From: Bacteroidota bacterium
GTDB taxonomy: Bacteria; Bacteroidota; Bacteroidia; Bacteroidales; F082
Direction of reading: 5' to 3'
DNA: 64,000 bases
Assembly (NCBI GenBank): GCA_016715945.1
Contig: JADJXJ010000001.1
Coordinates: forward strand, 2,046,001-2,110,000
Made by a program: the position numbers and the translations under genes
The notes under the pieces: generated by a model
Seen by the model: the letters and a program-made list of their open reading frames with translations, nothing else
Databases searched by the model: none
What the model was told of the DNA's origin: nothing
Shown: one piece after another, positions 25,403 through 34,741 of the stretch
How the letters are laid out: each line of letters starts with the position of its first letter
How positions within the stretch are numbered: the first letter of the stretch is position 1

Positions 25403-26308
25403 ATGACCATCACCCGTCTCGACCAAATGTTTGAGGTGCTTAAAAGCAGCCCCAAAAAGCGCCTTGTTTGTGCCTATGCCAACGACGACCACTCCATAAG
25501 CGCAGTGAGCCAGGCCATCGACATGCAACTGCTCGAAGGCACTCTGGTGGGCGACGAGAAAGAGATCCATAAGGTATGCAGCCAGCTTGGCATCGACCCG
25601 GCAAAGTTTACCATTGTGCACGAAGCCGACGAAATGAAAGCTGCTGTAAAAGCTGTTGAACTGATCAACGAGGGCAAAGGCAACCTGCTGATGAAAGGTC
25701 TGGTGAGCACAGATAAATACATGCGGGCTATCCTCGACAAAGAACGCGGCCTGATGAACAAAGGAGCGGTGCTCAGCCATGTGACAGTGATGGAAAACCC
25801 CAACTACCACAAGCTGCTCATCGTGGGCGATGTAGCCATACTGCCGGCGCCCGAACTGCCCGAAAAGATTGCCATTGCCAACTATCTGATTCAGACCGCA
25901 CATGCGCTGGGTATTGAAAAGCCCAAGCTTGCCGTGATCGCAGCTTCCGAACAGGTATCGGCCAAAATGCAGGCCAGCGTGGATGCTGCCCTGCTGTCGA
26001 AGATGGCCGACCGTGGTCAGATCAAGGGTGCCTATGTAGATGGTCCCATGGCGCTTGATGTGGCCATTGACAAGGAAAGTGCTGAAATTAAAAAAGTGGG
26101 TGGCCCGGTGGCCGGCGATGCCGATTGTTTGCTGTTCCCCAACATCGAAGCGGGCAACGTGTTCTACAAGATGAACACCAAGCTGGCCAAAGGGGAGCAG
26201 GGCGCTTTTGTGGTAGGCGCAAGAGTTCCTGCAGTGCTCTCATCGCGCGGCGACAGCACGCTGACCAAGCTCTACAGCATTGCACTGGCAGCCCTCACAG
26301 CCCGGTAA
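25403..26308 (+). CDS. ptb: Phosphate butyryltransferase
   Basis: Converts butyryl-CoA and phosphate to butyryl-phosphate. The 301-residue protein belongs to the phosphate acetyl/butyryltransferase family: GNLLMKGLVSTDKYMRAIL, LSHVTVMENPNYHKLLIVGD, and the C-terminal signature GPMALDVAIDKESAEIKK and VGARVPAVLSSRGDS. The next gene is the kinase that completes the pathway, 25 bases downstream. The pair probably gives ATP from amino-acid or sugar fermentation; branched-chain acyl-CoA could also be a substrate. Confidence 0.93.
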   Translation: MTITRLDQMFEVLKSSPKKRLVCAYANDDHSISAVSQAIDMQLLEGTLVGDEKEIHKVCSQLGIDPAKFTIVHEADEMKAAVKAVELINEGKGNLLMKGLVSTDKYMRAILDKERGLMNKGAVLSHVTVMENPNYHKLLIVGDVAILPAPELPEKIAIANYLIQTAHALGIEKPKLAVIAASEQVSAKMQASVDAALLSKMADRGQIKGAYVDGPMALDVAIDKESAEIKKVGGPVAGDADCLLFPNIEAGNVFYKMNTKLAKGEQGAFVVGARVPAVLSSRGDSTLTKLYSIALAALTAR

Positions 26309-26333
26309 TCAACTGCGCCTGAACTTGTTTACA

Positions 26334-27419
26334 ATGGGCAGCAACGACAACATCCACATCCTGACCATCAACCCCGGATCGACCTCTACCAAGTTCGGCC
26401 TGTTTGAGGGGCTCAACCCGGTGTATATCAAAACCATCCGCCACAGCAGCGAAGAGCTTGAGCCTTTTGAAAAGATAACCGATCAGTTTTCTTTTCGCAA
26501 AGATTTGATCCTCAACGAGCTACGCGAAGCCGAAATTCCGCTTGAACAGATCAGGGTGGTGATGGGCAGGGGCGGACTGCTCAAGCCCATCGAGTCGGGT
26601 GTGTATGAGGTGAACGAGGCAATGATGCACGACCTGCGCAACAGTCCGCTGGGCGAACACGCCAGCAACCTGGGCGGGCTCATTGCATACGACATTGCCC
26701 GATCCCTGCCCGATGCCCGGGCTTATATAGCCAATCCGGTAGTGGTTGATGAGCTCGACGACATTGCACGAATCTCGGGGCATCCCCTTCTGCCCCGCTT
26801 CTCCATCTTTCATGCGCTCAATCAGAAAGCCATTGCCAGACAACATGCCAAATCAATCATGCGGCCCTACGAGCAACTCAACCTCATCGTAGTACACCTC
26901 GGTGGGGGCATCTCGGTGGGCGCACACAAAAACGGACGCGTTGTTGACGTGAACCAGGCATTGGACGGCGATGGTCCTTTCTCGCCCGAGCGCAGCGGAA
27001 GTTTGCCCGTGGGCGCCCTCGTAAGGCTCTGTTTCAGCGGCAAATACACCGAGAAGGAAGTAATGAAAATGATCAAAGGCGAAGGTGGCCTTGTGGCCTA
27101 TCTGGGCACCAACAGCGCCTACGAGGTTGAACAACGTGTAGCTGCGGGCGACGCCTATGCCAAACTCATCTACGACGCCATGGCCTATCAGGTGGCCAAA
27201 GAAATCGGCGCCATGGCCACTGTGCTCCACTTTCAGGTGGATGGCATCCTCATCACCGGTGGCATCGCTCACGACAAATACTTCGTGAACAAAATCATCG
27301 AGCGGGTGCATCGCATAGCCCCTGTGCATGTTTATCCCGGTGAAGACGAATTGAAAGCCCTGGCATTCAACGGCCTGAGAGTAGTCAACGGCGAAGCCGA
27401 AGCCAAAGTGTACAGCTAA
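26334..27419 (+). CDS. buk: Butyrate kinase
   Basis: Transfers phosphate from butyryl-phosphate to ADP. The 361-residue ASKHA-fold protein starts with ILTINPGSTSTKFGLFEG, has GRGGLLKPIESGVYEVNE, the HLGGGISVGAHKNGRVVDV ATP-binding loop, and DGILITGGIAHDKYFV near the end. ATG 26334 sits 25 bases after ptb; a frame opening at 26280 would overlap ptb. Homologous to acetate kinase but the MGRGG and length fit butyrate kinase. Confidence 0.94.
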   Translation: MGSNDNIHILTINPGSTSTKFGLFEGLNPVYIKTIRHSSEELEPFEKITDQFSFRKDLILNELREAEIPLEQIRVVMGRGGLLKPIESGVYEVNEAMMHDLRNSPLGEHASNLGGLIAYDIARSLPDARAYIANPVVVDELDDIARISGHPLLPRFSIFHALNQKAIARQHAKSIMRPYEQLNLIVVHLGGGISVGAHKNGRVVDVNQALDGDGPFSPERSGSLPVGALVRLCFSGKYTEKEVMKMIKGEGGLVAYLGTNSAYEVEQRVAAGDAYAKLIYDAMAYQVAKEIGAMATVLHFQVDGILITGGIAHDKYFVNKIIERVHRIAPVHVYPGEDELKALAFNGLRVVNGEAEAKVYS

Positions 27420-27510
27420 GCCTGATCAGGCCATTGCACAAACTTATTGCAGTTTTAACACAATTTGGTGTTTTGACAATCAATTAAGTCCAGCCCAAAA
27501 GTAAAATATA

Positions 27511-27518
27511 TACTTTTG
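27511..27518 (+). promoter_or_regulatory. -7 box for the 1232-residue secreted protein
   Basis: TACTTTTG lies 31 bases before ATG 27550. Confidence 0.55.
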
Positions 27519-27549
27519 GCGGTCATAATTTTTTCTCAACCAATATCCG

Positions 27550-30500
27550 ATGAAGAAAACCTTACAAACCATCACCATTGTGCTGGCGTTGACGCTGATA
27601 GCCGGCTTGCAATGGCTCATCAGTTCCGATGCAAAAACAGAGCGCGAGCGCCGCAACATGGTGGACACGCGCGTGGACAACAATGGGTATTATAAGCGTC
27701 TGGCCCAACAGGGGCTTTATACGCTGAATCCCGAGATACGTACCGAGCCTGCCATTTATACCGGTTCGGCCATCAAGGCATTCTCGGTGATCACCGACGA
27801 CTCGCCCGACGTTCCGCTGATCTCCGGAGGCACCACGCAAAGCGAAAACTCTATCTTCGTGCACCCACTCAACAGCGATGTGGTGATCGCCTCGAACAAC
27901 AGTACCAACCAAAGTGCAAGTACACTTTACGGAGCCAACGACCTCTACTCGTTTACTGCGGGTGAAACCTGGCAGGGAAAGATTCAAGGCGTTGCCGGTG
28001 GCAACTCGGGCGACCCCACCACCGCCATTGGCCGAAACGGTCGCTGGTATATCAACTACATTTCCAATCCCGGAGGACAAGGCATCGCATATTCCGACAA
28101 CAATGGCGTGAGCTGGACTGCCCGCACTGTTAGCCCAAATCCGGGACAGCTGGCCGATAAAAACCACATGTGGATCGACAACAGCCCGAGCAGCCTGTTT
28201 GGCGGCAATCTTTACGTGGCATGGAGCGATTTTGGCGGAGCCAACAACAACCAGATCGTGGTATCGCGCTCCACCAATCACGGTGATACCTGGAGCACAC
28301 GTGTGTCAATCAGCAATGCCGTAAATGCCGGCAGCCACAACCAGGGCGTGAACCTGCAAACCGGACCCAACGGGGAAGTATATGCCGTTTGGTCAATCTA
28401 TAACAGCTGGCCCAGCGATGAAGGCGCCATCGGCTTTGCCAAATCGCTCGACGGCGGCGCTACCTGGCAGCCTGCCACACGCATTATCAACAACATCAGA
28501 GGCATCAGAAACACCCAAACCAAGAAAAACCATCGTGTAAACAGCTTCCCGGTGATGGCAGTGGATATTTCGGATGGTCCAGGCCGCGGAAATATTTACG
28601 TGGTGTGGGCAAATATCGGCGTTCCGGGCATCAACCAAAATAATGGCATTGATGTGTATATGATCCGCTCCACCAACGGCGGCAGCTCCTGGTCGCAACC
28701 CATACGTGTGAATCAGAACCCTCAGGGACAAGGCAAAGAACATTATTTCCCCTGGATCACCTGCGATCCCGAAAACGGTGTGCTCAGTGTGATTTTCTAC
28801 GGCGACCGCAATGTCAACCAAAACCAGGTCGAAGTATTCTGCGCCAACAGCTTCGATGGTGGCGACACCTGGGAAGACTTTAAAGTGTCGGATGTGGCTT
28901 TCACACCGGCACCCATTCCCGGCCTGGCCGGCGGATATATGGGCGATTACCTCGGAATCTCCGCCCGCGGAGGCAAAGTTTATCCCATATGGACTGACAA
29001 CCGCACCGGAGTCACCCTCTCGTACACCTCGCCCTACATGACTAACCCACTCAGCCGGCCGTTCAATCTGCAGGCCTCGGTTGATTTTCCCACCGGCAAC
29101 GCTTCCCTGCAATGGAACTACACAGAAGCTCCTGATTTTATTGGGTTCAAAATCTACAGAAACAACGAGTTGGTTGGCACAACCACCGATACCGTCTATG
29201 TGGATGCCCTGCCCGACTATGGGGTTTATACCTATCAGGTTACTGCCGCATACACCGGGGACGCCGAAAGTGGAGCAGTAAGAACAACCGTGCAATGGGG
29301 CGATGCCCGCATTGCCACCACACCTGCCAGCATCAGTCAGGTGCTTTTGCCGGGCACACAAGCCACTCAAACCCTGACCATATCCAATGTCGGCCAACTG
29401 CCTATGAACTGGCAGATGAGTGCCCAAATCATCAACAACTCCCGCGAAACCAATGCCTATTGCAGCGCTTCTGGCGGTGGGGATGAATATATCTCCCGGG
29501 TGCAGATCGGCAATATCGACAACGTGACCGGCAGCAACAATTATGCTGACTACACAAACTTATCCACTGAGGTACGACCGGGCGAACCCATCACCCTGAC
29601 CGTAACCAACGGCAATCCTTACAGCGCCGACCAATGCGGTGTTTGGGTGGACTGGAACCAGAATGAGGTCTTTGATGATGCCCCGATAACCGTTAGTGGA
29701 ACACCCGGCCAGGGACCCTACACTGCCATCATCAATCCACCGGCCAATGCCCTGCCCGGCCCTACCCGCATGCGCATCCGCATCACCTGGACAGGAGCTG
29801 TAAATCCTTGCGGAACTACCACTTACGGAGAAGTGGAAGATTACACCCTCAATGTGGTCAACTGGCTGAGCTATACCCCTTCCTCAGGCACCATCGCAGC
29901 CGGAAACAACACTCCGGTAGCTATTACCCTCAAAGCCAACGACCTGACCCCAGGTGACTATCGGGCCAACCTGCGAATTGCCAACAACGACCCGGATAAT
30001 CCGGTCTTCATCGTTCCGGTGCACCTTAAGGTATCTACCTTCCTGGTAAGCGCTGAGGCATCAGCCGAGGAAATATGCCACGGCGACTCTGTGCAACTGA
30101 CTGCCGCTTTGCAGGGCAATATTGAGAACCTTTCGTTCATCTGGAAAAACAGCGCCGGTGACATCATTGGTCAAACCCAAAATCTGACCATAATACCCGA
30201 TATTACAGATAGTTATACCCTTACCGCCTTCCGACAAAACGACTCACTCACCAGTAATCCTGTGAATGTGGTGGTGCACGCCTTGCCGGAAGTGGCCCTC
30301 GGTGAGAACTTAAGTTTATGTGGCCACCATACCCTTGAGTTTGATGTGTTTAACGAAGGCGCATCCTATCTTTGGTCAACAGGCGACACAACTGCGCAGC
30401 TGAACCTTTCTACCGAAGCCTTTGGTTGGGGAACCCATCAGATCTGGGTGCAGGTGACCAGTGCCAACGGTTGTGTGGTGATCGATTCACTTGAAGTCAC

Positions 30501-31248
30501 ATTAAAAGAACCACCCGTGGTCGCACTTTCGGGTCCTCTGACTGCCTGTGGCAGCGATGCGCTCACCTTCGATGCCGGCAATGCCGGTGCCCAGTTCCTG
30601 TGGTCAACAGGCGATACCACCCAGATAATTCAGGTAGGATCGGCCCAGCTGGGCTTTGGTACACACCAAATCCAGGTGCTGGTGACCAGTCCGAACGGCT
30701 GTCAGGCCTCCGACAGCGTGCAGGTGAGTCTGTTCGAAGCCCCACCGCAGATCAGCCTCGGAGCGGATACAGTGATGTGCGCCGGAGCCATCAAAACCTT
30801 GCGCGCCAATGTCCAGGGATATACCTTCAACTGGTCAACCGGGGCAAGCACTTCCGAAATCACTGCCGATACCCTTGGTTATGGGGTAGGTTTCCGGACC
30901 TATTGGGTCGAACTGATAAGTGCCGACGGCTGTGTAACCCGCTCGCAGGAAATCACCATTGAGTTTCGCGACTGTACCGGCCTGAACGAAAGCGCCCTGA
31001 CCGCACTGCAGGTGATGCCCAATCCCGGCGATGGTCGGTTCAACCTGGTCTTCCCGATAGGAACCACCGAAAAGGTGAATATTGCTGTGCTCAATTCAGC
31101 CGGCAAAATGGTTTATCAGCAACGTGGATTCCAGCTCGACGGACGAAGCAACTACCCGCTCGACCTGAGCAACCTGCCTCCAGGCAATTATACCTTGGTG
31201 GTTGACGGGCGAAGCAGAGTAAGTAAAAAACTGATTATCAACAGATAA
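27550..31248 (+). CDS. Secreted Asp-box multidomain protein with T9SS sorting domain
   Basis: 1232 residues. N-terminal signal/membrane segment (about 8-26), then a sialidase-like propeller (about 60-490) with Asp boxes YSDNNGVSW, STNHGDTW, SLDGGATW, STNGGSSW, SFDGGDTW. Next come a fibronectin-III-like module (about 500-575), a GEVED domain (YTSF-like YADYTN ... WVDWNQNEVFDD ... TTYGEVEDYTLNV, about 640-770), an Ig-like stretch, and three tandem modules of 74-77 residues (about 913-1139). The end (LQVMPNPGDGRFNLVF ... YTLVVDGRSRVSKKLIINR) is a type A T9SS sorting domain. Sialidase catalytic Arg triad and Tyr could not be identified, so it may bind or cleave glycans. A strong terminator follows. 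Confidence 0.88.
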   Translation: MKKTLQTITIVLALTLIAGLQWLISSDAKTERERRNMVDTRVDNNGYYKRLAQQGLYTLNPEIRTEPAIYTGSAIKAFSVITDDSPDVPLISGGTTQSENSIFVHPLNSDVVIASNNSTNQSASTLYGANDLYSFTAGETWQGKIQGVAGGNSGDPTTAIGRNGRWYINYISNPGGQGIAYSDNNGVSWTARTVSPNPGQLADKNHMWIDNSPSSLFGGNLYVAWSDFGGANNNQIVVSRSTNHGDTWSTRVSISNAVNAGSHNQGVNLQTGPNGEVYAVWSIYNSWPSDEGAIGFAKSLDGGATWQPATRIINNIRGIRNTQTKKNHRVNSFPVMAVDISDGPGRGNIYVVWANIGVPGINQNNGIDVYMIRSTNGGSSWSQPIRVNQNPQGQGKEHYFPWITCDPENGVLSVIFYGDRNVNQNQVEVFCANSFDGGDTWEDFKVSDVAFTPAPIPGLAGGYMGDYLGISARGGKVYPIWTDNRTGVTLSYTSPYMTNPLSRPFNLQASVDFPTGNASLQWNYTEAPDFIGFKIYRNNELVGTTTDTVYVDALPDYGVYTYQVTAAYTGDAESGAVRTTVQWGDARIATTPASISQVLLPGTQATQTLTISNVGQLPMNWQMSAQIINNSRETNAYCSASGGGDEYISRVQIGNIDNVTGSNNYADYTNLSTEVRPGEPITLTVTNGNPYSADQCGVWVDWNQNEVFDDAPITVSGTPGQGPYTAIINPPANALPGPTRMRIRITWTGAVNPCGTTTYGEVEDYTLNVVNWLSYTPSSGTIAAGNNTPVAITLKANDLTPGDYRANLRIANNDPDNPVFIVPVHLKVSTFLVSAEASAEEICHGDSVQLTAALQGNIENLSFIWKNSAGDIIGQTQNLTIIPDITDSYTLTAFRQNDSLTSNPVNVVVHALPEVALGENLSLCGHHTLEFDVFNEGASYLWSTGDTTAQLNLSTEAFGWGTHQIWVQVTSANGCVVIDSLEVTLKEPPVVALSGPLTACGSDALTFDAGNAGAQFLWSTGDTTQIIQVGSAQLGFGTHQIQVLVTSPNGCQASDSVQVSLFEAPPQISLGADTVMCAGAIKTLRANVQGYTFNWSTGASTSEITADTLGYGVGFRTYWVELISADGCVTRSQEITIEFRDCTGLNESALTALQVMPNPGDGRFNLVFPIGTTEKVNIAVLNSAGKMVYQQRGFQLDGRSNYPLDLSNLPPGNYTLVVDGRSRVSKKLIINR
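30286..30966 (+). repeat. Three tandem Ig/PKD-like modules in the secreted protein
   Basis: Copies at 30286-30513, 30514-30744 and 30745-30966 (76, 77 and 74 residues). Shared pattern: Pro-x-[VI]-x-L, a Cys, WSTG(D/A), a long loop ending GTHQI or FRTYW, and a final NGC or DGC segment. The first two are most alike, with near-identical bases around the WSTGDTT codons. Confidence 0.8.
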
Positions 31249-31263
31249 CACACATTGTATCGC

Positions 31264-31298
31264 AAACAGGGAGGCCACACAAGCCTCCCTGTTTGTTT
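31264..31298 (+). terminator. Terminator after the secreted protein gene
   Basis: A 12-bp perfect stem (AAACAGGGAGGC / GCCTCCCTGTTT), 7-base loop, and a T-rich tail GTTTT. Confidence 0.88.
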
Positions 31299-31326
31299 TA
31301 GTACACGCTGCATCATGTGGATTGGG

Positions 31327-31334
31327 TATCTTTG
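31327..31334 (+). promoter_or_regulatory. -7 box for lysS
   Basis: TATCTTTG lies 18 bases before ATG 31353 and excludes the in-frame start at 31317, which is upstream of it. Confidence 0.6.
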
Positions 31335-31352
31335 CAAAAATTTTTGAACCGC

Positions 31353-33095
31353 ATGATACTCAGCGAGCAGGAAATTGTACGGCGCAATGCACTGGCCGAA
31401 CTCCAACAACTTGGCATCAACCCCTATCCGCAGGAAGGATACCCGGTAACCGTCACCACTATGCAGATTCATAACGAATTTGATCAGCAGCCAGATGCCT
31501 TTCAGAACGTCAGCATTGCCGGGCGAATCATGAGCCGGCGCATCATGGGTGCAGCCTCCTTCATGGAACTGCAGGACTCCGAAGGTCGCATACAGCTCTA
31601 TTTCAAACGCGACGACCTTTGCCCGGGTGAGGACAAAACCCTTTACAATACCGTCGTAAAACGCCTGCTCGACATAGGCGACATCATTGGCGTGACCGGC
31701 TTTGTGTTTCGCACCCAGATGGGCGAAATCACCATTCATGTAACCAGCATGAAAGTGCTTGCCAAATCGCTCCGCCCGCTCCCCATTGTCAAGGAAAAAG
31801 ACGGGCAGGTTTATGATGCATTCACCGACCCCGAGCTGCGCTACAGAATGCGTTATGTGGACCTGATTGTGAACCCGCAGGTGCGCGAAACATTCATCAA
31901 ACGCACCAAAACCATCAACGCTATGCGGCAATTTTTCAACGAACAGGGCTACCTCGAAGTTGAAACCCCCATCCTGCAACCCATTCCTGGTGGCGCCGCA
32001 GCACGGCCATTCATCACCCACCACAACGCCCTCGACATTCCGTTGTACCTGCGCATAGCCAACGAGCTTTATCTCAAAAGGTTGATTGTCGGTGGTTTCA
32101 GCGGGGTATATGAATTTGCCAAAGACTTCCGTAACGAAGGCATGGACCGCACCCACAACCCGGAGTTCACGGTCATGGAAATCTATGTGGCCTACAAGGA
32201 CTACAAATGGATGATGGACTTCACCGAAGAAATGCTCGAACGGGTAGTAACCGAAGTGACCGGAGGCACCACCATTCAGGTCAATGGCGTGGATATCAGC
32301 TTCAAACGTCCGTTTGAAAGGGTGCCCATTCTTGAAGCCATCAAAAAACACACAGGCTTCGATCTCAGCGGAATGACCGAAAAAGAGTTGCTCGAAGTGT
32401 GCCGGAAGCTCGAAATTGAAGTAGATGCCAGCATGGGCAAGGGCAAGCTGATCGATGCCATATTCGGTGAAAAATGCGAGCACCACTACATCCAGCCAAC
32501 CTTCATCACCGATTATCCTGTGGAGATGTCGCCCCTGTGCAAAAGGCACCGCGACAACCCGGAGCTCACCGAACGCTTCGAACTCATGATCAACGGCAAG
32601 GAAATTGCCAATGCCTACACCGAGCTCAACGACCCCATCGACCAGCGGGCACGGTTCGAAGAACAGCTCAGGCTTTCGGAAAGAGGCGACGACGAAGCCA
32701 TGTTTATCGATTACGACTTTTTGCGTGCACTCGAATTTGGCATGCCTCCCACAGCAGGCATGGGCATTGGCATCGACCGTCTAGTGATGCTGCTCACCAA
32801 TCAGGCCTCCATTCAGGAAGTACTTTTCTTCCCCCAGATGCGGCCCGAAAAATTCCGCAAACCTTTTAGCCCTCAGGAACTTATCGAAAAAGGCGTGAGC
32901 GAGGCCTGGGCCGAACACCTGGTGAAAGCCGGTTACACCTCAGCCGATGAAGTGATGAACGAAAAACCTCAGGTGCTGCAACAAAAATTGAACGGATACC
33001 GCAAAAAAAATAAACTCGATCTGCCTGCGCTTCAGCTTGAGGAAATCGAACAATGGCAGGAACAATTGCGAAATGCGGCTAACAACGAAGCTTAG
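31353..33095 (+). CDS. lysS: Lysyl-tRNA synthetase, class II, with C-terminal extension
   Basis: A 580-residue enzyme that charges tRNA-Lys. N-terminal OB-fold anticodon domain (SIAGRIMSRRIMGAASFMELQD), class II motifs 1 (PILQPIPGGAAARPF), 2 (FRNEGMDRTHNPEFT) and 3 (GMPPTAGMGIGIDRLVML). The last 75 residues (LIEKGVSEAWAEHLVKAGY ... to the end) form an extension typical of Bacteroidetes LysRS, with a helix-hairpin-helix look. Start is fixed by the promoter box just upstream. Confidence 0.97.
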   Translation: MILSEQEIVRRNALAELQQLGINPYPQEGYPVTVTTMQIHNEFDQQPDAFQNVSIAGRIMSRRIMGAASFMELQDSEGRIQLYFKRDDLCPGEDKTLYNTVVKRLLDIGDIIGVTGFVFRTQMGEITIHVTSMKVLAKSLRPLPIVKEKDGQVYDAFTDPELRYRMRYVDLIVNPQVRETFIKRTKTINAMRQFFNEQGYLEVETPILQPIPGGAAARPFITHHNALDIPLYLRIANELYLKRLIVGGFSGVYEFAKDFRNEGMDRTHNPEFTVMEIYVAYKDYKWMMDFTEEMLERVVTEVTGGTTIQVNGVDISFKRPFERVPILEAIKKHTGFDLSGMTEKELLEVCRKLEIEVDASMGKGKLIDAIFGEKCEHHYIQPTFITDYPVEMSPLCKRHRDNPELTERFELMINGKEIANAYTELNDPIDQRARFEEQLRLSERGDDEAMFIDYDFLRALEFGMPPTAGMGIGIDRLVMLLTNQASIQEVLFFPQMRPEKFRKPFSPQELIEKGVSEAWAEHLVKAGYTSADEVMNEKPQVLQQKLNGYRKKNKLDLPALQLEEIEQWQEQLRNAANNEA

Positions 33096-33202
33096 TCTTT
33101 TGTCCTGGCCTTGTATCTGTTTGTGCCTAATATTGTAACAATTTTCTGTTTTTCATGGTAAAAGTTGGGTGTCAGGCCCGCATAGCGATCTCTGACACTT
33201 TA

Positions 33203-33210
33203 TATTTTTG
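33203..33210 (+). promoter_or_regulatory. -7 box for the barrel/SPOR protein
   Basis: TATTTTTG; 90 bases of leader to ATG 33301. The intergenic region 33096-33300 shows nothing else I can assign. Confidence 0.45.
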
Positions 33211-33300
33211 TCGTCTTGAACAGATTTTTCTCCCTAAATAGTTGAAATGTGGTACTTTAGTGATTATTTTCGCACATTGGACCGTAAAACAACAACCAAA

Positions 33301-34533
33301 ATGAACGTTCGGCATCTCTCAAAGGTTCTTGCAACATTGATGATGGGCTTGTTTTTTTGTGCAACAGTAAATGCCCAATCCACGGAAGAAAGCATGGAGG
33401 CTGGCGGTGACAACCGGGGCTGGAATGTTTCGGCTGCGGTGGGAACTTCCGTGTTTCTTGGCGATGTGAAAACAAACCCCTTGCTGCCCACATTACGCGA
33501 CAGAGGCGAACTGCGTTACGTCGCCGCACTTGGCGGTGAGCGACGTGTTAACGACTGGTTAGCTGCGCGGGCACATCTCGCATACACCCATGTGGTGGGC
33601 ACACGCAAGGCCTGGGATGTGCATTTTCAATCGTTTATCTGGGAATCCGGACTCACAGCACTTATCTATCCCGTCAACATTTTCACCGGCTACGACAACA
33701 CCCGGTTTGCCGATTTCTTTGTGGTTGCGGGGATTGGCGCCATAAACTACAACACGACCCTCTACCAATACAGCACCGGCAATGTGCTTGCCAAGCGCGG
33801 ATATGGCAACGGACGTGGCATTGGCGGCACAACCCTTTCAGGTATCCTGCTGGGCGGACTGGGTGCCGACTTCCGGCTTTCGGACAAGCTTGACTTTCGG
33901 GTAGAAATAACCAATAAAGGCATCGACAACGACTTGCTGGACACCTGGAAATCTAAATTCCGCTATGATGTATATAACCACTTTACGCTGGGGGTTGTTT
34001 ACAAATTCGGGCAACGCGGTGGAGGTGACGATCTGGCATGGGCGTCGGATAACAACCAGGCCGGACTTGATTTATGGTCGAATCTGCCACCTAAAAAAGA
34101 AGAAGAAGAACCTCAGGAGAAGAAAGATGTGACCGACAATATCCAGTTTACTCCCGTGCTCGAACTTCCTGCTGAGACCCCGCAACCTGAACCGGTTACC
34201 ATAGTCACTCCGGAACAGTCACAGCCTGAAACTATAACCGAAATACCTGTAGCTCAGCCAGTAGCATCAGTTCCAGCAAGCGAATTCAGGGTGCAGATTT
34301 TTGCCTCTAATCGTCCATTCAGCAAGGCCACACTGGCAAAACGGTTCAAACTGAACGAAAATGAGATTACCGAAGACCGCTTTGAGCAATTTTATGTCTA
34401 TTCGGTTGGTTCGTTTTCTACCATGGAAGAAGCAATGGCCATGCGCGACAAATTGCGGCGTGAAAATGGTGTAAGCGATGCTTTTGTCACAATATGGGAA
34501 AACGGAAGGCGCACGGGTCCTCGTTTCAGATAA
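33301..34533 (+). CDS. Outer-membrane beta-barrel protein with C-terminal SPOR domain
   Basis: A 410-residue protein. Signal peptide (MNVRHLSKVLATLMMGLFFC ... VNAQ), a barrel-like part (about 30-260) with alternating strands and aromatic turns and FTLGVVYKFGQ at its end, then a charged Pro/Glu-rich linker (KKEEEEPQEKKD; PETPQPEP). The C-terminal SPOR domain (FRVQIFASNRPFSKATLAKRF ... YVYSVGSFSTMEEAMAMRDKL) typically binds denuded septal peptidoglycan. This suggests a link between the outer membrane and cell wall. An in-frame ATG at 33247 is less likely. A 39-residue gene follows after 13 bases. Confidence 0.85.
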   Translation: MNVRHLSKVLATLMMGLFFCATVNAQSTEESMEAGGDNRGWNVSAAVGTSVFLGDVKTNPLLPTLRDRGELRYVAALGGERRVNDWLAARAHLAYTHVVGTRKAWDVHFQSFIWESGLTALIYPVNIFTGYDNTRFADFFVVAGIGAINYNTTLYQYSTGNVLAKRGYGNGRGIGGTTLSGILLGGLGADFRLSDKLDFRVEITNKGIDNDLLDTWKSKFRYDVYNHFTLGVVYKFGQRGGGDDLAWASDNNQAGLDLWSNLPPKKEEEEPQEKKDVTDNIQFTPVLELPAETPQPEPVTIVTPEQSQPETITEIPVAQPVASVPASEFRVQIFASNRPFSKATLAKRFKLNENEITEDRFEQFYVYSVGSFSTMEEAMAMRDKLRRENGVSDAFVTIWENGRRTGPRFR

Positions 34534-34546
34534 TAACTTTAACTAT

Positions 34547-34666
34547 ATGAAAAACAGCGAATTCGACTATCAACCCGAAAAAGACGACCTGCCACGCACA
34601 CTCACATTCTGGATCATCGTGGCTGCGCTGGCTGCTGCCGTCTATCTTTCGCAAGTGCTGGTCTGA
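34547..34666 (+). CDS. 39-residue single-span membrane protein
   Basis: Begins MKNSEFDYQPEKDDLPRTLT, acidic cytosolic head, then one clean transmembrane helix of about 19 residues (FWIIVAALAAAVYLSQVLV) to the C-terminus. Starts 13 bases after the barrel/SPOR gene and precedes a strong terminator, so it is the last gene of that transcript. Unrecognised; a real gene is favoured by the clean hydrophobic helix and the operon position. Confidence 0.6.
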   Translation: MKNSEFDYQPEKDDLPRTLTFWIIVAALAAAVYLSQVLV

Positions 34667-34681
34667 GCTGTTCTCACAACG

Positions 34682-34718
34682 CAAAAGCCCGTCAGACATT
34701 TCGTCTGACGGGCTTTTG
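34682..34718. terminator. Bidirectional terminator between convergent genes
   Basis: A 16-bp perfect stem (CAAAAGCCCGTCAGAC and its complement) with a 5-base loop. Ends are A/T-rich on both sides, so it can terminate both the 39-residue gene and the deiminase gene. Confidence 0.92.
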
Positions 34719-34741
34719 TGTTTAGAGGAAGGTATAGTGCG

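Noticed and set aside
31188..32549. Minus-strand frame of 453 codons
   Set aside because: Antisense to lysS, whose class II motifs are certain.
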